DNA of 64,000 bases, taken from contig CAMCVL010000004.1 in NCBI GenBank assembly GCA_945881985.1, forward strand, positions 62,001 to 126,000, given 5' to 3'. This document shows, piece by piece, positions 45,363 to 53,818 of this stretch. Every line of letters starts with the position of its first letter. Within the stretch, counting starts at the first letter, position 1. The translations under genes and the position numbers were made by a program. Source of the stretch: Rickettsia typhi (GTDB lineage Bacteria; Pseudomonadota; Alphaproteobacteria; Rickettsiales; Deianiraeaceae). A model generated the notes under the pieces. That model searched no databases. It saw only the letters and a list, made by a program, of their open reading frames with translations, and was not told the DNA's origin.

Positions 45363-46808
45363 CTACTCAAAACAATTATTTTCCACTACTTGACAAACAG
45401 AGTCTTTTGTGGCAAATAAATACTCAATTAAAACCTCCGCCAAAGCAAGTTTAACCCTTAAATGATAATCGTTCACAAACAAAAAATCTTGCTCTCTTGC
45501 ATTTAGCAAAAAAAAATCACTATCACCTTGGTTAAACCTCTCAATCTCAGCATCTAACAAATTTTTAGAAATCACAACCTCCTGCCCAGTGTTTATAAAG
45601 ACCTCTTTAAGTTCTTTTATCTTCGCCTCCATATTGTTAAGCTCCGACTTAATTGTATCTTGTAAAAATTTTAAATCATTTTTCAATATCTTATTTTCGG
45701 ATTTAACCTTACTATACTTACCAATTTGCTTTTTGTTTTCAATTGGTATACTGATATTTACACCAATTTTATTTAGCCTATCTCTTTTTTCTAAAGCAAC
45801 CGACCCATAATCCATTGATGTTTCAAAGACAAAGTCAACACTTGGCAATATATCGTTTTGTACAAGTTTAATTCTAACATCACCCTGCTTTATAATTTCT
45901 TTAGCCATTAAAACATCAAGCCTATTTAAAGCAACATAATCCTTACTTATGTCAATAGTATCAAAGTTAAAACTATTAACAAAATCCTCGTCTGTTAGAT
46001 TAAAATCAATAATTTCTTCCGGATTGCCTATATTACCGCCATTATCTCTTAGGTACAAAGACAGGGAAACAGCAGAGCTAAAATACTCTCTTTTGATATT
46101 TTCCAACAAGGACATCCTTCTTAAAACAACTCTAAAACTTTCCTCTTGTGCTATTTTAGGCTTATCGCCATTTTTTACTTGCTGAGCTATAGATTCATTA
46201 CGCTTTTTAGCAATATCCAGCTGCTCCTCGTAAAGATTTAAAATTTTACGCAGATAAAAAAACTTCCAATAGGACTTTCTAGCATCGTTCTTCACCTGAG
46301 CTACAACAAGTTTATTGCTAAGGTTAGACAAACCTGATTCTATTTTTGCAATCTTATTTGCAGCTATTCTTTCATTAATTAAAAAACCTCTTAATATTGA
46401 AAACTCAAATCCAAACAAAGCCCTACCATCGGTTCCAGTATTATAGTAGTTATTTACCTCAGGATAAACTCCATTTTGTGACAGAGTGTAGCCAGAATAA
46501 AGATTAGCATTTAAAAAACCAATTGGCTTTACAAGCTTACTTTCAAGATAGCCATAATCCTTGTAATATCCAGACAAAAATTGCTTTTGTTTAATATTAA
46601 GTTTAGAGTCAAACTCGCCCCTTGCCTCGGTAAGTTTAGCTTCTGCAATTCTTATCTTTTCCTCTGAGTTGTAAATTTTAGGGTAATGCTTTAAAGATGA
46701 ATTCACAACAATCGCCTCATTTAAATCAACTGCAAAAGCATTGTAAGACAAAACTAAAGCCAATACAAAGGATGTTAAAAATCTATTTTTTATTATTTTT
46801 TTCATCAT
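45363..46808 (-). CDS. TolC-type outer-membrane factor of an export system
   Basis: A 481-residue outer-membrane efflux protein with a signal peptide (FLTSFVLALVLSYNAFA). It is helical with the TolC-family periodicity, e.g. KIRIAEAKLTEARGEFDSKL and LNNMEAKIKELKEVFINTGQEVVISKNLLDAE, and strand segments such as LPSVDFVFETSMDYG. Its start (46808 or the adjacent ATG at 46805) overlaps the 3' end of the adaptor-fusion gene by 26 bases, so the two are translationally coupled and very likely form one trans-envelope channel. It is unrelated in close detail to the TolC-like protein at 14673. Confidence 0.85.
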   Translation of the reverse strand: MMKKIIKNRFLTSFVLALVLSYNAFAVDLNEAIVVNSSLKHYPKIYNSEEKIRIAEAKLTEARGEFDSKLNIKQKQFLSGYYKDYGYLESKLVKPIGFLNANLYSGYTLSQNGVYPEVNNYYNTGTDGRALFGFEFSILRGFLINERIAANKIAKIESGLSNLSNKLVVAQVKNDARKSYWKFFYLRKILNLYEEQLDIAKKRNESIAQQVKNGDKPKIAQEESFRVVLRRMSLLENIKREYFSSAVSLSLYLRDNGGNIGNPEEIIDFNLTDEDFVNSFNFDTIDISKDYVALNRLDVLMAKEIIKQGDVRIKLVQNDILPSVDFVFETSMDYGSVALEKRDRLNKIGVNISIPIENKKQIGKYSKVKSENKILKNDLKFLQDTIKSELNNMEAKIKELKEVFINTGQEVVISKNLLDAEIERFNQGDSDFFLLNAREQDFLFVNDYHLRVKLALAEVLIEYLFATKDSVCQVVENNCFE

Positions 46809-48735
46809 GGTTCTTTAAAAATAAATAACTATCAGGCTCCATAGGAAAGCCATTTAATTGCCTCCACATCTCGTAACCTAACGAAACTCTATTCATAGTT
46901 ATCCACGCAATAACCCTAGTTCCTTGTTTTATATATTTCATATCTGGCCACGGAGAGTCGTTTGGGTCTGGAGTTACAAATACTCTAAACATTCCATTGT
47001 CAGAAAGTGCACCATCAACAACATTAACAATTCCGCCAAATGTACCAAGCGATGTTGATGGCCATCCTGGTATCCTTAAGGCTGGCCAACCTTCAATTTG
47101 TATTCTAACCTTCCTTCCTTCGTGAATTAAAGGAACATCTATTGGTTTTACAAATATTTCTATCACTGGCTTTGTAATTTTTGGAACAAATTTTGCAATA
47201 ACTTCACCTGGATAAACATAGCTTGAAGCAGATTTAGATTGAGAATTTAGCAAGTAACCATCCTTAGGTGCAACAACAAGCTGAGACCTTTGTCTTGCAA
47301 GCTTAACCTCGGTTTGTATCAATTTAACTTTAATTTCTTTTTCATATGCAGAATTTTTTTGATATTCAATTTTCGCTTTTTCAAAATCCTTACGAGAAGT
47401 AAGACCTTTTTTATACAAATCACTTTGCCTTTGATAGTTTAACATCAATGTCTGCGTTGTTAAAGACATATCTTTTAACTGGCTTTTAACGGCATTAAGT
47501 TCGCTTTCCAACTTTAAAATCAACTCTGGGTCGTTATCCGATATTTCCGCTATATTGTCGTTTTTCTTAACAAAAGCCCCATCTTTTGCATACCATTTTA
47601 CAATTCTGCCACCAACCATAGCCGTAATATCCTGCACTCTATCTTCTTGGTTGTAAGCAATAATTTTACCATTACCCTTTGAAGTCTGATACCAAGGAAC
47701 AATAAACAAAGCAAGTATCAATAACAAAACAAATAAAAAGACAATTTTAAGTAATTTTTTATAAAAATTAGGAAAGGCACCCTTTGAACCATCGCAAACA
47801 AAATCATCATCAATCCCCAAAAAACAATCACTTATTTTTTTAGAAGAATTTAGCATGTCGTATATATTTTTTAAATTTTTCGTAAAATCACCAAATGTTG
47901 CAAATGTTAAGGAAAATATAACCTCAGATGCTAAAAATTGCGGTATAGTAATATAACCCTTTAAAGCTAGATAGCCTGATGTTAAAAGAAATATCGCAGT
48001 TGCAAAAATATAAAGTATTAAAAATATTATATTTTGACTAAATATAATATTAAAATAATTTGTTTTTCTTTTATAATACTCTGCAAGCATGCTTTGTAAG
48101 TGCTTTTCTTCATTTTGATAAATAGAATCTTTTTGTATTAAAGATCCTATTTGATATCTTATATCGTATTCCCTTCGGCACAGCATAATCGATCTTGGTA
48201 AAAAAAACTTAAATACCAACATCACCGTAAAAAACAAAAAAATATTAAAAAACAAAAATGAAATATGATAAAAAGCAGTTATAACAAGACCTATAAAAAA
48301 CTGCTGAATGAGTAAAGTTGTACTAAAAATAAAATTACCTAAGTACTGAATTAAACTAAAAACCTCCGAATAGGACATTAATACCTCATTTTGCTTTAGT
48401 GAATTTTTGTTATTTAAATATATTGATATAATTTTATTTGACTTATTTATAAAAAAAATCTTTTCAAAATAAGAAAATGCAACAATCTGAATTAGTTTTA
48501 ACAAAACATAAAAAGCTAGAAAAAATATCAAACAAAATGTAATAACAAATATTGGTAAAACTGATGCATTTGCAACAATTTGCCCCGATATATACTGAAT
48601 TGACAAAGGTAGAGTTATGTTAAATAAACTAGCAACCAATCCATATAATGCAACAACTATAAGTATTCTTTTATCACTTTTAATAAGATTGAAAAAGACA
48701 TATGAATAATCCCTAAGAGAAACTCTACCCATCAT
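46783..48735 (-). CDS. ABC transmembrane domain without ATPase fused to HlyD adaptor
   Basis: A 650-residue protein with two parts. Residues 1 to about 310 look like the six-helix membrane domain of type I ABC exporters (LYGLVASLFNITLPLSIQYI, GLVITAFYHISFLFFNIFLFF, FLASEVIFSLTFATFGDFTKN), but no Walker A, signature or Walker B sequence follows. After a further helix (LLKIVFLFVLLLILALFIV, about 330-350) comes an HlyD-type adaptor: barrel-sandwich hybrid GGRIVKWYAKDGAFVKKNDNIAEI, a coiled-coil hairpin (about 400-485), LVVAPKDGYLL and beta-barrel domains. It would need an ATPase encoded elsewhere, or the membrane domain has become an assembly scaffold. The TolC-like gene overlaps its end. Confidence 0.8.
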   Translation of the reverse strand: MMGRVSLRDYSYVFFNLIKSDKRILIVVALYGLVASLFNITLPLSIQYISGQIVANASVLPIFVITFCLIFFLAFYVLLKLIQIVAFSYFEKIFFINKSNKIISIYLNNKNSLKQNEVLMSYSEVFSLIQYLGNFIFSTTLLIQQFFIGLVITAFYHISFLFFNIFLFFTVMLVFKFFLPRSIMLCRREYDIRYQIGSLIQKDSIYQNEEKHLQSMLAEYYKRKTNYFNIIFSQNIIFLILYIFATAIFLLTSGYLALKGYITIPQFLASEVIFSLTFATFGDFTKNLKNIYDMLNSSKKISDCFLGIDDDFVCDGSKGAFPNFYKKLLKIVFLFVLLLILALFIVPWYQTSKGNGKIIAYNQEDRVQDITAMVGGRIVKWYAKDGAFVKKNDNIAEISDNDPELILKLESELNAVKSQLKDMSLTTQTLMLNYQRQSDLYKKGLTSRKDFEKAKIEYQKNSAYEKEIKVKLIQTEVKLARQRSQLVVAPKDGYLLNSQSKSASSYVYPGEVIAKFVPKITKPVIEIFVKPIDVPLIHEGRKVRIQIEGWPALRIPGWPSTSLGTFGGIVNVVDGALSDNGMFRVFVTPDPNDSPWPDMKYIKQGTRVIAWITMNRVSLGYEMWRQLNGFPMEPDSYLFLKNHDEKNNKK

Positions 48736-48914
48736 AAATTAAAAATAAACAATAGAATCTTTACACTAAATTCAATTTAAGGTTATGCCTTCCAGCAAAC
48801 ACCTATCAATCAACACTAAAAAACAAGAAACAATCTAAATTGGATATAAATCTACAATCTAATTTTACAAATTAATTTAATATTTAGTAATAAAATTTTT
48901 ATTCTAAAAAAGTG

Positions 48915-50771
48915 TTAGGACTTCATTTTAATTGACTTCACAACCTCATTAAAATCAATTGTTCCACGTAGAACTTTTTCACGAGCATCGTCAAACATTG
49001 ATAAAAAATTTTTTCCAAAAAGATATTTCTTAAACTCACTTCTTGTTGCCGACCTATAAAGCAAATCATCAATATTATCATCAAACTCTAAAACCTCACC
49101 TATAACAGACCTACCCCTATAACCAGTTCCATCACAATTGTCACAGCCTTTAGGAGAGCAAACATTTGAATCTTTAATTTCCTCGTCACTTAAATTAAAG
49201 GCATCAATCATCACTCTATTTGGCCTAACTGCAACTTTACAAGATGGACATAAAATCTTAACAAGTCTTTGCGAAACGACAGCAACTATATTACCAACCA
49301 AAGATTTAACATCGCCGCCTATATCACTAAGCCTTTGTATGGAACTAATACAATCTATTGCATGAACCGTTGAAAAAACTTTGTGACCAGTCATTGACAT
49401 CTTTACTGCAGCATGTAATGTCTCAGCATCTCTTATCTCACCTATCAATATTATATCAGGGTCCTGCCTTACAAGTGCCCTCATTCCAGCTTCAAATGTC
49501 AAACCAACTGCTTCATTGATATTTGTTTGCCTTATATTTGGTAAATTATACTCAACTGGATCCTCAAGTGTCATTATGTTAACATCTGGTTTGTTTAAAA
49601 TATTTAGTATTGAATAGAGTGTTGTTGTTTTGCCACTACCAGTTGGCCCAGCAACAACAACAATACCATCTGGCTTTAAAACCGCTTTTGAAATCTGATT
49701 TAAATTTAATCTTGAAAAACCAAGTCCATCAATACTAAGTAATCCACTTTTTTTATCCAAAAGTCTAATAACTATATTTTCACCATGAACAGTTGGATGT
49801 ATTGACACACGGCAATCGATAATCCTTTCAAAAACTTTCACACTTATTTTGCCATCTTGAGGTCTTCTAGTTTCAGCTATATTCATTCCAGCTAAAACCT
49901 TGACTCTAATAAGTATGTTATTCCAATATTTTTTATGTAGATTTTTTATTATTTTCAAATCTCCGTCAATTCTATACCTAAGCCTAACAAAAGATTCCTC
50001 TGGTTCTATATGTATATCCGATGCATTCTTTTTTACAGAATCAACAAATATGGCGTCAATCAATTCAATAATAAACTCAATTGGTATACCTATTCCGGTA
50101 TTTATTTTGTGTTTTTTAACATCTTCATCGTAGTTAGATATACTTACCTTTGTGATCTTATCTATCACATCGTCAAGCTCATCTTTATCATTAAATATCA
50201 AATCAATCTTTTCAACTATTGAAGATTGGTCGCTTTTAACAATAACAAACTTACTACAATCGGTAAAAAAAACAGTCAATACTGGCATTATTTCCGATTC
50301 TTCAAAGTAATCAACAGCAACATAAAGACTCTCATTGTTTATCCTAAATGGTAAAAAGCATTTTTCTTTTATAATTTCATATGGAACCCTTTTTAGAACA
50401 TTTTTATCAACCGTTTCTCGTAAAATGTCAACGCTACCACCTAAGCTTATCTTTGATGATGTTGAGTTTGTTTTATTTAGTATAAAATCAAAATCATCAC
50501 TTGTTAAAAAACCAAGATTTTGACAAATATCTCTAATGGAAGCAGAACTTTCTGAATTATACAGAATTTCCTCAAGTAATATCTCTACCTTATCAGCTGT
50601 AAGCCTTTCGGAGTCTATAGCTGAGAGTATAAATTTTTTATCATTTTCATCAATTGAAAAATCTCCACCATCTTCAATATCGTCAATCATTTGAAGTATC
50701 TTTTTTTTATTGATGCTTTTTTTTAAATCTGGTGAATTTGTAGCTTCCAAATTGTATTCAAAATCATCCAT
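48915..50771 (-). CDS. GspE/PilB-family secretion or pilus ATPase
   Basis: A 618-residue hexameric ATPase for type II secretion or type IV pilus assembly. It has an N-terminal GspE-N-like region (about 100-180), then AETRRPQDGKISVKV, Walker A GPTGSGKTTTLYS, the Asp box DPVEYNLPNIRQ, Walker B DPDIILIGEIRDAETL and the His box TGHKVFSTVHA. A zinc tetra-cysteine module (CPSC then CDNCDGTGYRGR) is the hallmark of GspE/PilB. All catalytic parts are present. No inner-membrane platform, pilin or secretin gene is next to it. A parS-like site lies in its last codons. The upstream gene is a divergent ftsA, 16 bases away. Confidence 0.9.
   Translation of the reverse strand: MDDFEYNLEATNSPDLKKSINKKKILQMIDDIEDGGDFSIDENDKKFILSAIDSERLTADKVEILLEEILYNSESSASIRDICQNLGFLTSDDFDFILNKTNSTSSKISLGGSVDILRETVDKNVLKRVPYEIIKEKCFLPFRINNESLYVAVDYFEESEIMPVLTVFFTDCSKFVIVKSDQSSIVEKIDLIFNDKDELDDVIDKITKVSISNYDEDVKKHKINTGIGIPIEFIIELIDAIFVDSVKKNASDIHIEPEESFVRLRYRIDGDLKIIKNLHKKYWNNILIRVKVLAGMNIAETRRPQDGKISVKVFERIIDCRVSIHPTVHGENIVIRLLDKKSGLLSIDGLGFSRLNLNQISKAVLKPDGIVVVAGPTGSGKTTTLYSILNILNKPDVNIMTLEDPVEYNLPNIRQTNINEAVGLTFEAGMRALVRQDPDIILIGEIRDAETLHAAVKMSMTGHKVFSTVHAIDCISSIQRLSDIGGDVKSLVGNIVAVVSQRLVKILCPSCKVAVRPNRVMIDAFNLSDEEIKDSNVCSPKGCDNCDGTGYRGRSVIGEVLEFDDNIDDLLYRSATRSEFKKYLFGKNFLSMFDDAREKVLRGTIDFNEVVKSIKMKS
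48960..48975. promoter_or_regulatory. parS-like site inside the GspE/PilB gene
   Basis: TGTTCCACGTAGAACT differs from the perfect parS palindrome at 54336 at two positions (one central, one terminal). It lies in the coding sequence near the 3' end of the ATPase gene, encoding VLRGT, and is 4.8 kb from the main cluster. The match is long enough to be unlikely by chance, but ParB binding is not shown. Confidence 0.55.
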
Positions 50772-50786
50772 CTTTTTTTAAATAAA

Positions 50787-52004
50787 TTAAGAAATTAAAT
50801 TAAGAACAAAATCCCTAAAGCTCAATTGATTAATTTTTAAACCACCCCTATTAAAAGATGTTAAAAAATGAGTACTACATTCCATATGAAGATCATTTTT
50901 TTTATAATAATAATCTTCTTGGGAACTTTTTAATTCTTGGTTAAAATTGTAATGAAAACACTTTAATGTCGTTGTAACCGAATCTAATTTTATAAGTTCT
51001 ATAGGTGTAATTTTAGATGATATATCAGGTGATAAAACGACATCAAAAAAACTTCTTTTTAAAACATCTTTGTTTGCAGAGTTAATATTGTTAACACATG
51101 TATTAACAATTGAAAATACATTTCTCTGTATAACATCATATGTATCATGTAAAGTTTTGTTATCTAAAGAAAAATGATTATCACTATCACCACCTATTCC
51201 AGACCCGTGAACACTCTGATTAAACTTAACAGCTATATCAAAAACATCCTCAGCATCGCCATATTGAATATCAAGATACTGAGATATTTGCTCAAGTATA
51301 TTTACAAAACCAACATCTATCGTATCAAAAAAACAAAAACAATCCCCTCTAAAAACCAACAAAGTTGAAAAATCACTACCTATATAAAGAACAGACTTCC
51401 ATGAATTAACATCAAAATTTTCAGATTTCTCAAAAACACAAAGAGCTGTTAAAGCAATTGAATTTATTGTCTTTAGTATATTAATACTACATTCATTTAG
51501 TATGTATTTAATACTGTTAAACACAACGCTATCAAAACCCATCATTGTAATACCCATTAAAAACTTACTACAAGACATATCATATGGTATGTAAAAGTGT
51601 AAAGATGTATCGTCCAAAACGACATATGAAGGTTTTATTGCAAAGACTTCAAAATCCTCCGTTAGGGATATTTCTTTTGCTTTCTGCTCAAGTTTTAAAA
51701 TATCTTTTTTTGAAATCTGAGATTGAGTTTGTAGATTTTTTTCTATTTCTATTGTCTTAAATTCCGTTCTACAGTCGTCCAAAACTAATATAAAATCAGT
51801 AATTGAATTTTGAATAAAAGATTCAGCTCTTTTTAAAATATCATAAATTATAGATTTTAAATCTTTTGCATTAACAATAGACATTCCAGTACTAAAGCAA
51901 CTAACTTCATTCTGGTCGTAATACACAACATTACCAAGGTATCCCAAAACAAGAATTGATATTTTTTTATTGTTTAGAAAAAGATAGTTAGTAAAAGCCC
52001 TCAT
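50787..52004 (-). CDS. Divergent FtsA-like cell-division protein
   Basis: A 405-residue protein of the FtsA/PilM actin-like group. The N-terminal pattern (LVLGYLGNVVYYDQNEVSC, then STGMSIVNAKDLKSIIYDILKRAESF) matches FtsA, where S.G...G.I.D.e.....I..A...AE is typical, and is followed by an SHS2-like 1C domain (ISKKDILKLEQKAKEI, FEVFAIKPSYVVLDD). The second phosphate motif, DIGGGT in FtsA, reads YIGSDFSTLLVF, and later ADP-binding glycines are not obvious, so nucleotide use is doubtful. It ends in a short hydrophobic stretch (LSFRDFVLNLIS) that could be the membrane-targeting helix. Being next to a PilB-like gene, a PilM or GspL-like role is the main alternative. Confidence 0.5.
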   Translation of the reverse strand: MRAFTNYLFLNNKKISILVLGYLGNVVYYDQNEVSCFSTGMSIVNAKDLKSIIYDILKRAESFIQNSITDFILVLDDCRTEFKTIEIEKNLQTQSQISKKDILKLEQKAKEISLTEDFEVFAIKPSYVVLDDTSLHFYIPYDMSCSKFLMGITMMGFDSVVFNSIKYILNECSINILKTINSIALTALCVFEKSENFDVNSWKSVLYIGSDFSTLLVFRGDCFCFFDTIDVGFVNILEQISQYLDIQYGDAEDVFDIAVKFNQSVHGSGIGGDSDNHFSLDNKTLHDTYDVIQRNVFSIVNTCVNNINSANKDVLKRSFFDVVLSPDISSKITPIELIKLDSVTTTLKCFHYNFNQELKSSQEDYYYKKNDLHMECSTHFLTSFNRGGLKINQLSFRDFVLNLIS

Positions 52005-52032
52005 CTTAAAACAAAAAACCTTTAAAAATTAA

Positions 52033-52926
52033 TCAAAATCTCAACCCGTTAATAAAATCTTTAGCTAAAATAATTCCCCTATCTTTTGGCTGTATGGAAA
52101 TTGGTTTAACAAAACCATTATTACACTCAATATCAATATAACTACTTTTTACATCACTTATTTCAGCTTTAATTATTTTAAAGAATGAATTTTTAAATTC
52201 AAACTTTAAATAACCAAAGTTTGCAAATGCTTTAATTTTTAAAAAAACATTCTCCTTTGTTAAACTAATTGCCTGCTCCTTGTTTAGAATAAGTTCTGTT
52301 TTTTTAACCTTAGGTGCAAACGATGCCAAGCTATGGTCCTGCTTTACAAATGTAACACTTTTACCATCATGGTAATTTTGTAAAAAATCAACAATCAATG
52401 AAGCTGAAAGATTTGAAAGGAAAGAGCTTAAGTGAATTGAGTTTTCAAAAACATCTATATTTACATCATTGGATTTAAAAACAATATCTCCAGCATCCAT
52501 TTTTTCATTCATTTTTATAAAACAAACAGATGTTGTCCTATCCCCGTTCTCAATACATCTCTCAATCGGTGCAGCACCCCTGTACATAGGCAATGAAGAC
52601 GGGTGTATATTTAAAGAAAATACACTAGGGGTATCTAATATATACTTTGGTATAATAATTCCATAACAAACAACTATTAAAAAATCTAGATTTAAAGATT
52701 TTAAAAACAACTCATCATCTAATGTAAATTTAGTTGGGGTTTTTATTTTGCTTTCATGTAAGAAATTTAATGCAAAATCATGTACCTTTGTTTTTTTTAA
52801 CTTCATTCCCCTGCCGCAAGGTTTTGGTGGCTGCGTGTATACGCATTCAATTAAAAATTTCTCGCTCAAAGATTTGATAACAGGTAAAGCAAAATCACCA
52901 GATCCAAAAAAACCTATTTTTAACAT
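52033..52926 (-). CDS. fmt: Methionyl-tRNA formyltransferase
   Basis: Formylates initiator Met-tRNA. The 297 residues have the N-terminal Rossmann-like domain with IGFFGSGDFALPVIKSL, the basic loop KPCGRGMKLKKTKVHDFA, the catalytic region SLNIHPSSLPMYRGAAPIERCI (Asn, His and Ser-Leu-Leu-type motif) and the downstream Asp in MNEKMDAGDIV. The C-terminal domain has the LKIKAFANFGYL segment. hisF precedes it by a single base, implying co-translation. Confidence 0.95.
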   Translation of the reverse strand: MLKIGFFGSGDFALPVIKSLSEKFLIECVYTQPPKPCGRGMKLKKTKVHDFALNFLHESKIKTPTKFTLDDELFLKSLNLDFLIVVCYGIIIPKYILDTPSVFSLNIHPSSLPMYRGAAPIERCIENGDRTTSVCFIKMNEKMDAGDIVFKSNDVNIDVFENSIHLSSFLSNLSASLIVDFLQNYHDGKSVTFVKQDHSLASFAPKVKKTELILNKEQAISLTKENVFLKIKAFANFGYLKFEFKNSFFKIIKAEISDVKSSYIDIECNNGFVKPISIQPKDRGIILAKDFINGLRF

Positions 52927-52927
52927 A

Positions 52928-53686
52928 TTATATTCTTATATCTATATTGTTATTTAGTAAGTATTTTTTCAATTTTAATATTTCAACATCTTTAAAATGA
53001 AAAACACTTGCCGCCAAAGCTGCGTCAACCTTTGTTTTTTTGAAAACATCTAAAAAATGACACTCTAATCCAGCACCTCCAGATGCTATAACTGGTATTG
53101 TTACAGCTGAAGAAATTTGATTATTTACAAATATATCAAAGCCATTTTTACTTCCATCACTATTTATTGAGTTTAGCAAAATTTCACCAGCACCAAAATC
53201 TTGGCACTTTAAGGCGAAATCTAATGGATTTAAAAAACAACACTCCCTACCACCTTTGGTATAAACATAATAATTTCCATCGTTATGCTTTTTTACATCT
53301 ATAGAAACAACAGTAGCCTGAGAGCCAAAGTTTAAAGCAATACTTCTAACTATATTGATGTCTTTAACTGCGGCCGAACCAATGGAAACCTTATCAGCGC
53401 CACATTTAATTATTTTTTTTGCATCGTCTAAACTTCTAACGCCCCCTCCTACGCAAAATGGTATTGAGCACTTTTTGGCAACATTTTCTATTATGTTGTA
53501 AAGCGAACTTCTGTTATCACTTGTTGCGGTTATATCGAGTAAGCACAATTCATCAGCCCCAGAGCTATCGTAAAGCATACAAAGCTCAACTGGGTCACCT
53601 GCGTCAATCAAACCTTCAAAAGATATACCCTTTACAACTCTTTCGTTATTTATATCTAAACATGGAATTATTCTTTTTTTTAACAT
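52928..53686 (-). CDS. hisF: Imidazole glycerol phosphate synthase subunit HisF
   Basis: The cyclase subunit that, with HisH, closes the imidazole ring of histidine precursors. The 252 residues have KKRIIPCLDINNERVVKG (catalytic Asp), SSGADELCLLDI, CVGGGVRSLDDAKKII (first phosphate loop), ADKVSIGSAAV, LLNSINSDGSKNGFD (second catalytic Asp) and VIASGGAG. No other his gene is near. It is the first gene of a minus-strand operon with fmt, the ftsA-like gene and the secretion ATPase. A role in histidine synthesis is likely, although HisF homologues also act in some surface-sugar pathways. Confidence 0.93.
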   Translation of the reverse strand: MLKKRIIPCLDINNERVVKGISFEGLIDAGDPVELCMLYDSSGADELCLLDITATSDNRSSLYNIIENVAKKCSIPFCVGGGVRSLDDAKKIIKCGADKVSIGSAAVKDINIVRSIALNFGSQATVVSIDVKKHNDGNYYVYTKGGRECCFLNPLDFALKCQDFGAGEILLNSINSDGSKNGFDIFVNNQISSAVTIPVIASGGAGLECHFLDVFKKTKVDAALAASVFHFKDVEILKLKKYLLNNNIDIRI

Positions 53687-53713
53687 ATATAAGATAAATC
53701 AAAATAAAAACAA

Positions 53714-53729
53714 TGTTCTACGTGGAACA
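53714..53729. promoter_or_regulatory. parS-like site 1 of the switch region
   Basis: TGTTCTACGTGGAACA is a near-perfect palindrome (one mismatched pair) matching the TGTTYCACGTGRAACA consensus of bacterial parS at all but one position. It lies in the 132-base gap between the divergent hisF and folE genes. Confidence 0.75.
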
Positions 53730-53730
53730 A

Positions 53731-53772
53731 AACATTAAAATAATAAAAATACAATTCTATTGTTTTAATGTT
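53731..53772. repeat. Inverted repeat between two parS-like sites
   Basis: Arms AACATTAAAA (53731-53740) and TTTTAATGTT (53763-53772) are perfect 10-base complements separated by 22 A/T-rich bases. The structure sits symmetrically between parS-like sites at 53714 and 53788. It may be a binding site or easily melted element. Confidence 0.5.
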
Positions 53773-53787
53773 TTAAATTTATTAAAA

Positions 53788-53803
53788 TGTTCTACGTGGA
53801 ACA
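53788..53803. promoter_or_regulatory. parS-like site 2 of the switch region
   Basis: TGTTCTACGTGGAACA, identical to the site at 53714 and in the same orientation, 58 bases from the end of that copy. It ends 15 bases before the folE start codon, so ParB binding could also affect folE expression. Confidence 0.75.
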
Positions 53804-53818
53804 TTTGTTTATTTCAAT

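Noticed and set aside
45363-46808. This TolC-like gene as a duplicate of the one at 14673
   Set aside because: Both have the family architecture but share no close stretches by eye, and their gene contexts differ, so recent duplication is not supported.
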